A stretch of 64,000 bases of DNA from Pseudomonadota bacterium (lineage in GTDB: Bacteria; Myxococcota_A; Polyangia; Polyangiales; Polyangiaceae): assembly GCA_023398955.1 (NCBI GenBank), contig JAEWRL010000187.1, positions 1 to 64,000 on the forward strand, in the 5' to 3' direction. The notes below the pieces were generated by a model. That model saw only the letters and a list, made by a program, of their open reading frames with translations, did not search any database and had not been told where the DNA came from. Positions 26,087 to 34,266 of the stretch are shown piece by piece (positions within the stretch are counted from its first letter, which is position 1; the number at the start of each line of letters is the position of its first letter). The position numbers and the translations under genes are program-made.

Positions 26087-26548
26087 TCATCCCATCGGGG
26101 ATAACAGTGGGATTTCGTGCCACCGCCCAGCGTCGAGGAGCGCCAGCAACTGCCGGCCCGCGTCCAGGACCGGCGAACTGAGGCCCGCCCCGACGTCCAA
26201 GCACGCCGGCTCGATCCCGACAAGCTCGATCTGCCCGACGCTGGGCCGCAAGAACTCCAGGACGTGGGACAGGGGCAGCATGTGCGTGCCGATGCCGGTA
26301 TCTTCAATCCGCGTCGGGGGGATTCGGCGCATGGTGCCCGGCGGTTCGCGCAGAGCGGCGGCGTCGACGACCACGAGCGTGGACGGTGCAGCACGCCGCA
26401 CGACCGCCGTGAAGTTCTCCGGTGCGGTGCCGCAATCGATGGCAAGCCAGCCTGGAGCACGAAAGCGCTGTGCCACCCAGCTCCCAACCCCGTCATCGCC
26501 GTTCAGGCTGTTTCCGACACCCAGCAGGACTCCCGTGACAGGCGACAT
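26087..26548 (-). CDS. hydrogenase maturation protease-family protein
   Basis: 153 residues of the HycI/HybD endopeptidase fold. The N-terminal VLLGVGNSLNGDDGVGSWVA contains the first nickel-probing Asp (the family has Gly-Asn...Asp-Asp-Gly). The second acidic ligand would be the Asp in LVVVDAAAL, and a His follows in IGTHMLPLSHVLEFL. These proteases clip the C-terminus of the [NiFe]-hydrogenase large subunit after nickel insertion. No hydrogenase subunit is in the window, so the partner must be elsewhere or the protein has another role. ATG at 26548 puts the usual few residues before the GVGN motif; an ATG at 26569 is also possible. Confidence 0.75.
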   Translation of the reverse strand: MSPVTGVLLGVGNSLNGDDGVGSWVAQRFRAPGWLAIDCGTAPENFTAVVRRAAPSTLVVVDAAALREPPGTMRRIPPTRIEDTGIGTHMLPLSHVLEFLRPSVGQIELVGIEPACLDVGAGLSSPVLDAGRQLLALLDAGRWHEIPLLSPMG

Positions 26549-26682
26549 GGCGCCGGTTCTGCCATCCACGGGATTGCCTCGCCACCACTCGACCAGCGCT
26601 CCGCACGGCCAGCCTGCCAGACTGCTGCTTCATTGTAGCTCGGAGGCTCGTCGACGGCGTCGCTTCGTGTATCTTCCGACCC

Positions 26683-26859
26683 ATGCCGAAGTGCAAGGAC
26701 TGTGGCGACGAAGTCGAAGAGCTCGTGGTCGTCGTGAGCGAGGGAAAGAAGCGGCGAGTCTGTGAAGACTGCGCCGAAGAGCTGGCCGCCGGAGACAACA
26801 TCGCCAAAGAGAGCGAGGCCGTCGTGCAACAGATGATGGGCTTCAAGGGCCGCCGTTGA
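26683..26859 (+). CDS. small zinc-ribbon protein
   Basis: 58 residues, too short for most gene callers. Two CxxC pairs (CKDCGDE at residues 4-10 and CEDCAEE at 27-33) are spaced to bind one zinc, followed by an acidic/helical tail ending MMGFKGRR. Third codon positions are mostly G/C as in the neighbouring genes. The stop overlaps the following TTG start (TTGA). Function unknown; similar small ribbons act as protein or nucleic-acid adaptors. Confidence 0.65.
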   Translation: MPKCKDCGDEVEELVVVVSEGKKRRVCEDCAEELAAGDNIAKESEAVVQQMMGFKGRR

Positions 26860-27347
26860 GGCTCTCCGCGCTCCGTCGCCTGCGAGGGCTCGCGCTGCTA
26901 GCGGGGGTCCTTGCCCTGGGGTCCTGGTGGAGCCTGCGGGATGGCCCCGAAGATGCCGTCTTGACGAGCGCAAGGTCACTCGCGGCGGCCTTTGCCGCAC
27001 CTCCCGACCGCACGTACGAGCTCGTCATCGCCCACGCCGCAGATCCGGTCCAGATCGTCGCGGCCGGGTCCCGGAAGAAGCTCGCGGCGTCCGAGGCCGC
27101 CCGGCTCGCGCAGACGCGGCGTCGAGTGGAGGGACCACGTCTCCTCTCCCTCGAGGATCCGCGGGTAACTATCGATTCGAGACGCGCCCAGCTCGACGCC
27201 ATCCTCATCAGCAGCGAGAGCCAACCGGGCGATCTCCACGCCGAGGCGCGCCGCGTCACTGCCGAGTTCGAGCAGAGCGACCGCTGGCGTCTTAGCGCCC
27301 TGCGCCTCGGGCCTACCAGCAAACACATTCCGGAGGCGCGCCCGTGA
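26856..27347 (+). CDS. single-pass membrane protein of unknown function
   Basis: 163 residues beginning at TTG within the stop of the zinc-ribbon gene. A signal-anchor or signal peptide covers residues 8-25 (RGLALLAGVLALGSWWSL). The rest is a soluble alpha/beta domain with no motif I recognise. The stop overlaps the GTG of the RNA methyltransferase gene, so the three are probably one transcription unit. Confidence 0.55.
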   Translation: MRLSALRRLRGLALLAGVLALGSWWSLRDGPEDAVLTSARSLAAAFAAPPDRTYELVIAHAADPVQIVAAGSRKKLAASEAARLAQTRRRVEGPRLLSLEDPRVTIDSRRAQLDAILISSESQPGDLHAEARRVTAEFEQSDRWRLSALRLGPTSKHIPEARP

Positions 27348-28510
27348 GCAACGACGCATCCATCGCCACCACATTTCCCGGCTTCGAGGAGCTCTGTCGT
27401 ACCGAGTTGGAGGAGCTAGGGCTTCCAATCCACTCAGTGAGCCGAGGAGCTGTCGCATTCGGCGGCGGAACCGCTGGCCTCTACACCGCCACGCTCTGGA
27501 GCAGAACGGCGTTGCGTGTGCTGCGGCCCGTCGCCAGTTTTCATGCGCGGGACGCGGGCGAGCTATACACGAAAGGGCATCGCGTCCCGTGGGAGCGCTG
27601 GTTTCGGCCCGACACCACGTTCGCCGTCGACGCGACGACGAGCTCATCCATCTTCACGCACTCCCACTATGCCGCTCTGAAGGTGAAGGACGCCCTCGTG
27701 GATCGCCTGCGTGAGCACCTGGGGGCACGCCCGAACGTCGACGTGGAGCGGCCAGCGATGCGCGTCCGCGTTCACGTGCGGGAAACGCTGGTCAACCTGT
27801 CCTTGGACGCCGCGGGAGACTCCCTCCACCGCCGAGGGTATCGGTTGGAACATGGGGAGGCACCCCTGAACGAGACCGTCGCGGCCGCGCTCCTCAGGAT
27901 CGCCGGCTACGGCGGACAACTCCCGCTCGTCGACCCGTTCTGCGGCGCGGGGACCATTCCCATCGAGGCGGCCTTGGCGGCCACCAACGTCGCCCCCGGT
28001 CTGTTGCGAGAACACCATGCCCTCGAGTGCTGGAGCGACCACGAGCCAGCACTCTGGGAATCCCTGCGGAAGTCTGCGCAGTCCCAGCAGCGTCCGGCCA
28101 GTCACCTCATCGTTGGGGCGGATACGGACCCTGCCCTGATCGAGAGTGCGCAGCGGAACGCAGAGCGTGCCGGTGTAGCAAACGCTCTACGGCTCGTGGT
28201 CAGCGACTTCCGGGAACTGGAGCCACCACAGGGGCCCGGTCTCGTCGTCACGAACCCCCCGTACGGGGTACGCCTTGCCGCCACCGACCTGGCAGCGCTC
28301 TACACCGGGTTCGGGGATCGACTCAAGTGCGCCTACGACCGATACGACGCCTGGCTGCTCAGTGGCGCCCCAGCTCTCCTCAAGAGAGTCGGACTTCGGG
28401 CTGGCAAACGCATCCCGGTGCTCAACGGAAATCTGGATTGCCGCTTCGTCAGGTTCACCATCCGCGGCAAGGGCGCCCGCCCCCCATCCGCATGCATCCC
28501 CTCGAATTGA
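27344..28510 (+). CDS. THUMP-domain class I RNA methyltransferase (RlmL/Trm14 type)
   Basis: 388 residues. The N-terminal ferredoxin-like plus THUMP region (1-160) starts with TTFPGFEELCRTELEELG and contains VRVHVRETLVNLSLDAAG. The C-terminal Rossmann domain has VDPFCGAGTIPIEAAL (SAM-binding motif I), VGADTDPALIESAQRNAERAG and the catalytic VVTNPPYGVRL. This NPPY-type enzyme would make an N2-guanine methylation of rRNA or tRNA; the exact site is not predictable. The start is GTG in a GTGA overlap. Confidence 0.88.
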   Translation: MSNDASIATTFPGFEELCRTELEELGLPIHSVSRGAVAFGGGTAGLYTATLWSRTALRVLRPVASFHARDAGELYTKGHRVPWERWFRPDTTFAVDATTSSSIFTHSHYAALKVKDALVDRLREHLGARPNVDVERPAMRVRVHVRETLVNLSLDAAGDSLHRRGYRLEHGEAPLNETVAAALLRIAGYGGQLPLVDPFCGAGTIPIEAALAATNVAPGLLREHHALECWSDHEPALWESLRKSAQSQQRPASHLIVGADTDPALIESAQRNAERAGVANALRLVVSDFRELEPPQGPGLVVTNPPYGVRLAATDLAALYTGFGDRLKCAYDRYDAWLLSGAPALLKRVGLRAGKRIPVLNGNLDCRFVRFTIRGKGARPPSACIPSN

Positions 28511-28684
28511 ACGGCTCTGGGACAAGGTGGCCCACCAACCAACAGGCAGCCCGTTCGACTGGACTCCATTCGTCCGCGCAGACTGGAGCTGCCAGAGGAG
28601 GGACTCGCGATCGAAGCCAGTTGCTGCTACGACGGCCCCGGATGAGGGATGTCGTGAATCCCCATACGATGAAGGACATGAATC

Positions 28685-29716
28685 ATGATTGAAACTCGAA
28701 CGAAGCGATGGCTCTCAGGCCTAGCAGCAGTGGCCATCCTCGGCCTGGGCTTCACGGCATCCGGCTGCAAGCAGCGCGAGACGGGCGAGAACGCCACAAC
28801 CGCGGCTCAACCCTCGGCATCGGGCTCCGCTGGCGCCGTTCCGGCAGGTCCGTGTGGAAAGTACGTAGCGGCTGTGTGCGATGCCGCGGGTGACAAATCG
28901 CCAGCGTGTCGCCAGGTCACCGGTGCGGCGGAGCTGTTGCCTCCTTCGGCCTGCGAAGCTGCCATGAAGGACGTCGCCTACACAAAGACGCAGATCGCGA
29001 ACGCTCGCAAGAAGTGTGACGAGCTCGTCGAGAAGCTCTGCAAGGATCTCGGCGCTGAGACCGAGTCGTGCAAGATGGTGCAGAAGCAGGCGGGCAACTT
29101 CCCCCCCGAACGCTGCAGCATGATGCTCGAGCGCTACGATGCCGTCCTGGGTGACCTGAAGCGCCGTGAGGATGCAAAGAAGCCCCTCCCTCCCGAGAAG
29201 CAGAAGCTCCTCGCCGCCGCCGACGCTCCGGCCTTTGGCCCCGCCGATGCAAAGGTGACCCTGGTCGAGTTCTCGGACTTCCAGTGTCCTTACTGCTCAC
29301 GGGCGGGCGCCACGACCAAGCAGATCAAAGAGAAGTATGGCGACAAGGTGCGCTTCATCTTCCGTCAGTTCCCCCTGAGCTTCCACAAGGAGGCTCACCT
29401 CGCGTCTCAGGCAGCTCTGGCGGCCCACGAGCAGGGAAAGTTCTGGGAGTACCACGACAAGCTCTTCGAGAATCAGCGCAATCTGAAGCGTGAGGATTTG
29501 GAGAAGTACGCGCAGCAGCTTGGCCTCGACATGGCGAAGTTCAAGAAGGCTCTGGACGAAGGGACCTACAAGGACGAAGTGGACGCCGACCTGAAGCTCG
29601 GTCAAGAGGTCTCCGTGTCGGGAACCCCGACCCTCTTCTTGAACGGGGAACGGGTGTCCAACGCCACGGACTTCGACGGCATCTCCAAGAGCATCGACGA
29701 AGCCCTCAAGAAGTAG
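28685..29716 (+). CDS. DsbA-family thioredoxin-like lipoprotein with duplicated Cys-rich module
   Basis: 343 residues with AAGGA ahead of the ATG. The lipoprotein signal ends in FTASGC (Cys 28). Residues 58-150 contain two similar four-cysteine units (CGKYVAAVC ... CRQV ... PPSACEAAM and CDELVEKLC ... CKMV ... PPERCSMML). The C-terminal 160 residues are a DsbA/DsbG-like thioredoxin fold with the redox motif FSDFQCPYCSRAG and the cis-Pro loop SVSGTPTLFLNG. It probably acts as a periplasmic or outer-membrane-anchored oxidoreductase. It stands alone, 174 bp after the methyltransferase gene. Confidence 0.87.
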   Translation: MIETRTKRWLSGLAAVAILGLGFTASGCKQRETGENATTAAQPSASGSAGAVPAGPCGKYVAAVCDAAGDKSPACRQVTGAAELLPPSACEAAMKDVAYTKTQIANARKKCDELVEKLCKDLGAETESCKMVQKQAGNFPPERCSMMLERYDAVLGDLKRREDAKKPLPPEKQKLLAAADAPAFGPADAKVTLVEFSDFQCPYCSRAGATTKQIKEKYGDKVRFIFRQFPLSFHKEAHLASQAALAAHEQGKFWEYHDKLFENQRNLKREDLEKYAQQLGLDMAKFKKALDEGTYKDEVDADLKLGQEVSVSGTPTLFLNGERVSNATDFDGISKSIDEALKK

Positions 29717-29971
29717 AGTCCGTTAGCCGCGGCGTTTCGTCCGGTGTGTCATCTGCCGCCGAAGGGCGCCCACTAGAGCACACAAGCCGGCACATACACG
29801 CCTCAACGGATCGAGCCGCGTAGTGGAGCAACACCAACCGGTCGAGGTTATCCTTGGCCGGTTCCTGCTTTGTAATGCCCCGGCGACCACTCCATGGCAG
29901 CGGAAAGTGCCGGATTTTCAGAGCTTACAGGCGGCCAGCGCCGGCCGTTTGGAGTTCGAGGCCCACGCTCC

Positions 29972-31381
29972 ATGTCTGCCGCGCTTGCCCCCCGCGAGGT
30001 CATCGCTGGAAAGTACCAGGTCGACTGCGTCCTGGCCGAGGGCGGCATGGGCGTGGTGCTTGCTGCCACGGACATGCAGCTCGATCGACAGGTAGCCATC
30101 AAGGTCCTATCGGAGGCGCAGGTTCGGAGCGTAGAGGCCGCCGCTCGCTTCCTGCAAGAGGCACGCGCTGCCGCTCGGTTGACAAGCGATCACGTCGTCA
30201 AGGTGTTCGATGTCGGGACGCTGCCGAGTGGCGCCCCCTACATGGTCATGGAGCTGCTCCGCGGGGCCGATCTGGCTACCGTTGTCGAATCGGAAGGCAC
30301 CCTCGCCATTGCGGATGCCGTCGGCTTCATCGTCCAGGCGTGCGAAGCCGTCGCCGAAGCGCACGTCGAGGGCATCGTTCACCGCGACCTCAAGCCAGCC
30401 AACCTCTTCCTATCGCGCCAGCTCGATGGCACGTCGCGCATCAAGGTCTTGGATTTTGGGATTTCGAAGCTGACGGACCGAGGCGAGGGGTCCGCTGTAT
30501 CTTTGACACACACGTCATGGATGCTCGGGTCGCCTGTCTATATGTCCCCCGAACAGCTCCGCTCCGCTCGCGACGTCGACTGTCGTTCCGACATCTGGGC
30601 ACTGGGGACGATCCTGTTCGAACTCGTCGCGGGACGACCTCCCTTCACGGGCGAAAGCGTCGCGGAACTGAGCGCGAAGATCCTCATGGACGCGGTTCCG
30701 TCGCCAAGCAGAATCCGCGGGTCGCCTCTGCCGACCGGGCTGGAGACCGTAATCTTGAAGGCCCTCACCAAGGACGCCGCCCAACGCTATAGCGGGGCCG
30801 CCGAGCTCGCGTCAGCGCTCAGCCCTTTTGCGCCACCACGCTGTCGCCCGAACATCGAGCGGATACGTGGACTCTTGAAGCTCAAAGCCGCCTCTGATGC
30901 GGCATCGACGATCAGGCCCACGCAAGAGGCCCCTCGGTTCGTGCACCCGGTCGACCCCGAGCCGGAGACCCGAGCGAGCTGGGGAAACACGACGGTCCAT
31001 ACACCTCCGCTGCAGCCGTACCGACGCCTCGGCGTCACTATTGCTGGCGCACTTGCAGCTGGGGGCTTGCTCGGCGTTGCCGCCATGCTTTGGGAGCCGG
31101 AGCGACTACCCGCCACAATGAACGAGGACCCCACGACCTCCGACTCGCACGCTATACGCCGCGCTCCTGAGATCCCGATAAGAACCGTTCTCGAGCCTAT
31201 CCCGGCGCCGCGCTACACGCCGGCCCCCGGTGAGCAGGACGGCGGTGAACCGAGGTTTGTGCAGCGAACATGGCGCGCTCCCAAGGCTGCGAAGCGTCCA
31301 CGGCCGGGCGAGGCAGACCGAAGAAAGGGCGCGGACGACTCGAAGCCTCCCCTGCGGCTCGACTTCGGAGGGCGGAAGTGA
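29972..31381 (+). CDS. Ser/Thr protein kinase, membrane-anchored
   Basis: About 469 residues from the ATG at 29972. The Hanks-type kinase domain (14-275) has a modified glycine loop LAEGGMGVV, the lysine in QVAIKVL, HRDLKPANLFL, DFGISK and the activation segment SPVYMSPEQ; all catalytic residues are present. A transmembrane helix follows at about 353-374 (IAGALAAGGLLGVAAM), with a basic C-terminal tail. The open frame extends to 29894. The stop overlaps the next gene (GTGA), tying the kinase to the PEGA-like TPR protein. Confidence 0.9.
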   Translation: MSAALAPREVIAGKYQVDCVLAEGGMGVVLAATDMQLDRQVAIKVLSEAQVRSVEAAARFLQEARAAARLTSDHVVKVFDVGTLPSGAPYMVMELLRGADLATVVESEGTLAIADAVGFIVQACEAVAEAHVEGIVHRDLKPANLFLSRQLDGTSRIKVLDFGISKLTDRGEGSAVSLTHTSWMLGSPVYMSPEQLRSARDVDCRSDIWALGTILFELVAGRPPFTGESVAELSAKILMDAVPSPSRIRGSPLPTGLETVILKALTKDAAQRYSGAAELASALSPFAPPRCRPNIERIRGLLKLKAASDAASTIRPTQEAPRFVHPVDPEPETRASWGNTTVHTPPLQPYRRLGVTIAGALAAGGLLGVAAMLWEPERLPATMNEDPTTSDSHAIRRAPEIPIRTVLEPIPAPRYTPAPGEQDGGEPRFVQRTWRAPKAAKRPRPGEADRRKGADDSKPPLRLDFGGRK

Positions 31382-32259
31382 CGGCGCTGCGGGCCCGCAT
31401 CCCCCTTCTTTTCGCTACCGCGCTGCTGCTCCTCGCCTGGCCAGTGCTCTGCGGCGCCCAGAGCCGGGAGAACATGCGGAAGCTCTCCGCCGAGGCTCTC
31501 TTCGACCAGGGCCTTCGGCTGATGGATGCTGGTGATTTCGCCGCTGCGTGCCCCAAGCTCGACGAAAGTCAGCGCTTGGACCCCGGCATTGGCACATTGC
31601 TCTACTTGGGGGAGTGCTACATGTCCCTCGGAAAGACGGCTAGCGCTTGGATGAGCTTCCGCGAAGCCGCGTTCCAAGCACGTCGGTCCGGCGAGACGGA
31701 GCGCGAAGCCACCGCCGTTCGCCACGCTGACGAACTGCGACAGCGGCTCAGCTTCCTCGTGATCGAGCTCGATGAGCCACCGACCGGAACCCGAATCGAG
31801 CTCGACGGACAAGAGCTCAGCATGCACCTACTTGATACGCCCTTTCCTGTCGACCCCGGCGACCACACGCTCGTGGTCTCGGCGCCCGGCCGGCACCCTT
31901 GGCGCCAGTCGCTCGGCGTGAAGCCCGACGCGGCAAGTCAACGAGTCCGCGTGCCCCGCCTGCCTGTGGCGCCCCACCCCGCCGCGCCGCGCCCCCCTGA
32001 GCTTGAGCCGCCACGCTCGGGGAGCTGGCACACGGTTGGGTGGATCGCTGTCGGCACGGGCGCCGTGGCGCTCGGAGGCGCTGCCCTACTCTTCGCGGCA
32101 GACGCTCACGACGCCACCGGTCCTGTCGTGCTGGCGGCGCTCGGGACCGTCTCCGTTGGCTCGGGTCTCGTGCTCGTAACGCGCTCCGCCAACGACGCGG
32201 CAGGAGGTCCCCTGCAAGGACCTACGACAGCAATGGTACTGTATCGTGGGGAGTTCTGA
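31378..32259 (+). CDS. exported TPR/PEGA-like protein
   Basis: 293 residues from the GTG at 31378, preceded by GGAGGGCGG. The signal peptide is LLFATALLLLAWPVLCGAQ. Residues 40-125 hold TPR-like helices (LFDQGLRLMDAGDFAAACPK, LYLGECYMSLGKTASAWMSF). Residues 125-190 resemble a PEGA domain (GTRIELDGQ ... PVDPGDHTLVVSAPG). The C-terminus has two transmembrane helices (about 225-262). This domain set co-occurs with Ser/Thr kinases in myxobacteria, and the 4-bp overlap with the kinase supports a shared pathway. Confidence 0.75.
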   Translation: MTALRARIPLLFATALLLLAWPVLCGAQSRENMRKLSAEALFDQGLRLMDAGDFAAACPKLDESQRLDPGIGTLLYLGECYMSLGKTASAWMSFREAAFQARRSGETEREATAVRHADELRQRLSFLVIELDEPPTGTRIELDGQELSMHLLDTPFPVDPGDHTLVVSAPGRHPWRQSLGVKPDAASQRVRVPRLPVAPHPAAPRPPELEPPRSGSWHTVGWIAVGTGAVALGGAALLFAADAHDATGPVVLAALGTVSVGSGLVLVTRSANDAAGGPLQGPTTAMVLYRGEF

Positions 32260-32273
32260 GGCAAACTTGGGCG

Positions 32274-32687
32274 TTACGCGGCGCGAATCCCCTTGCGCTT
32301 GAGCATCTCCACCAGCGTGGTCCTGTTGAGTCCGAGAAGCTTCGCCGCCTGATTCTTGTTCCAGCGCGTGCGCTCGAGTGCCTGTCGAATCAGGTTGTTC
32401 TCGAAAGCGTCGACCGCGCTGCGGAGATCGATGCCCCCCGGCGGCAGCAACGTGCCAGCCGACGCTCGCCCCTCACCCGTTTGGAATATGCCCGATGGGG
32501 TCATCGGAGAGTTCGCCGTCGCAGACTCCATCACCATGTCTCGGAGCTCATCCTCTGGCGGCTCGATATCCTCGCGGGTGCGATCCCGTGCCACGGGATG
32601 GGCCCCCGACGGCCTATCGCTCTCATTGAAGTCGAGGCGTTGCTCTGCGCCCCCCCGCATCCATTCCCCAGAACCTATTGATGCCAT
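32274..32687 (-). CDS. orphan Fis-type helix-turn-helix protein
   Basis: 137 residues. The C-terminal 45 residues are a Fis/HTH_8 DNA-binding domain (FENNLIRQALERTRWNKNQA followed by AKLLGLNRTTLVEMLKRKG), as found at the end of NtrC-type sigma54 activators. The N-terminal 90 residues are polar and probably disordered, and neither a receiver nor an AAA+ domain is present here or in the upstream region. GAGGAG lies about 9 nt before the ATG. It converges on the PEGA-like gene with a 14-bp gap. It may be a stand-alone nucleoid or regulatory protein, or a remnant of a larger activator. Confidence 0.7.
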   Translation of the reverse strand: MASIGSGEWMRGGAEQRLDFNESDRPSGAHPVARDRTREDIEPPEDELRDMVMESATANSPMTPSGIFQTGEGRASAGTLLPPGGIDLRSAVDAFENNLIRQALERTRWNKNQAAKLLGLNRTTLVEMLKRKGIRAA

Positions 32688-33052
32688 CGCCGCGCTCTCC
32701 TCGTGGAGTTCCCAGTGCCTGCCCCCAGGCTCCTATGGCTAACGCACGCCATTGTGCGCCACCGGACATGCGGAAGCAGTCCCGCCCTCGAGATTCGCCC
32801 GCATTCAGCCGAAAAGAAGCACTCTTTGTGCCACTATGGGGTACGCCCACTGACCGAGCATCAAAACAGCCACTTGCGGACAGAGAGCGCACAGACGCAG
32901 AACTGGGGGCAGGTCGCGGCATACCCACCTACCGCCATCACGTTGGCGCATTTCCCGCAACTTTGAAAGGTTACTCTTCTCGTGCCAACTACCCATGGGT
33001 AAACGGAAACCCACATGGCGGCCCCCCAACCGGCCCCCAAACGGCTACCCGC
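32688..33052. other. intergenic region, lower GC, upstream of the Fis-type gene
   Basis: 365 bp with visibly lower G+C than the surrounding genes. It should contain the leftward promoter for the Fis-type gene. A 12-bp perfect palindrome TACCCATGGGTA lies at 32990-33001. No coding sequence is convincing on either strand. Confidence 0.4.
32990..33001. repeat. 12-bp perfect palindrome
   Basis: TACCCATGGGTA reads identically on both strands and lies in the noncoding region about 300 bp upstream of the Fis-type regulator gene and 50 bp downstream of the lipoprotein gene. It could be an operator, but only one copy is seen. Confidence 0.3.
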
Positions 33053-33685
33053 TCAAGTCCCTGGCTGACGCTGGTAGTGGATCTGGATGTCAATGCCCTG
33101 CGACCTATCCACCAATGTCAGGGTATCACCCCTCACACAGTAGGGCACGTCTTCACCGTCAGCGCCCAACAGACGCTGCGTGCTCGAATCGAAGAGTACC
33201 TGGCTCGGCCCGTGCGAGACCCCAGAGCGACAGTAGCAGACCGTGCTACCCGAACAGTCCGCGGGTGCAATCCACCCGTTGCTCTCGAGACGGCTCGCAA
33301 ACTGCTTGCAAATCTCGGGAGAAACATCGGAGCCCTCGAGCGCGAGAGAGCATCCATTCGTTAATTCGAGCTCCGTCGTGGTGAGATAGGAGACGGTCCC
33401 GACGCTCGCTGACGCCCCGGTGGCGAAGTCGAGGCTAGAAGTGACATGGTCGTAGACGACTGAGAGGTACAGCGCCCGGCATTCGGCAACGCTCTGCGCG
33501 TTGTTGCTTTGCTGCGCCGCATCACCGTCCGCACAGAAGCTGACCGCGTTCCAGCGACCTGTAAGGGTTCCACCGCAGGGGGAGAAGCTAGGACACGTTC
33601 CGCGCCCTCGGGGACTGCTGCAGGTAGCGAGCACCATCAGACTCAGAACACCGGCTCCCCTAAGGCAAACACGCTTCATCGCCAT
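33053..33685 (-). CDS. cysteine-rich lipoprotein of unknown function
   Basis: About 210 residues. A basic N-terminus and hydrophobic core end in a lipobox (LMVLATC). The mature part has roughly ten cysteines and several beta-strand-like segments (GTVSYLTTTELELTNGCSLA), suggesting a disulfide-stabilised extracytoplasmic domain. I recognise no family. The ATG at 33685 is preferred; a TTG at 33718 would add residues before the signal peptide. It is divergent from the second kinase gene. Confidence 0.6.
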   Translation of the reverse strand: MAMKRVCLRGAGVLSLMVLATCSSPRGRGTCPSFSPCGGTLTGRWNAVSFCADGDAAQQSNNAQSVAECRALYLSVVYDHVTSSLDFATGASASVGTVSYLTTTELELTNGCSLALEGSDVSPEICKQFASRLESNGWIAPADCSGSTVCYCRSGVSHGPSQVLFDSSTQRLLGADGEDVPYCVRGDTLTLVDRSQGIDIQIHYQRQPGT

Positions 33686-34266
33686 GAGATACGTCTTATT
33701 GTCGCCCTGCCTCCACAATGCAATGCACTTCTACAGGATTTTACGGGTTCCAACCGCTCTCGGCAGAATGCTGCACCCTCGTGGTTCGGTGCCGCAAGGC
33801 CATCTCGGAGACACCGCTTCATCCCTCGGGTCGTCACAGCATGGCCGTCAGTGGAGCGCGCGCGACGTTCGCTAGAACACTCGGTCACAGTTCACCCGAT
33901 GCCATCGGGCGGTCTTCGGAGCTTGTCCGGCGGTCTTCCTTTCGACTCGTCTGCCGTGCGAACGAAAACCGGAGCGTCCCCTTCGACCCTTGGCGGCGCG
34001 CGTCACACGCTGGGCTCGCCATGGCGCGCGTAGCTTTCTGGCGCGGCCATCAGGCCGCCACGCAATGCGGCGTATTGACCGGCCGCGCTGCCCCAATGCC
34101 ACCTAACCCGACGTGGCCCCCCGGACCCGCGCGTAGTACGGTGTGGCGAGGCGCAAAGTCAGTTACCCCGGGCGCCGAACCGTTCCTTGGGGGACTCGTA
34201 CGGGGAGGCCCCAGCGCGCCGCTCGTCAGGCTGGAACCTCAGTGCGCGCCACGACTCCACAAAGAC
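33686..34266. other. divergent intergenic region upstream of the second kinase
   Basis: About 580 bp. A rightward open frame runs through it in phase with the kinase, but its translation is rich in Arg, Ser, Pro and Cys with no recognisable fold, so I treat it as noncoding. No certain promoter or RNA element was seen. Confidence 0.4.

Noticed and set aside
32973..32988. Sigma54-type promoter on the minus strand near the Fis-type gene
   Set aside because: TTGGCACG matches a -24 element, but the required GC of the -12 element is not at the right spacing (AG is found instead).
33718..34266. N-terminal extension of the second kinase
   Set aside because: The frame is open for 183 codons upstream of the ATG at 34267, but the translation is Arg/Ser/Cys-rich with no fold, and the region is a natural divergent promoter region.
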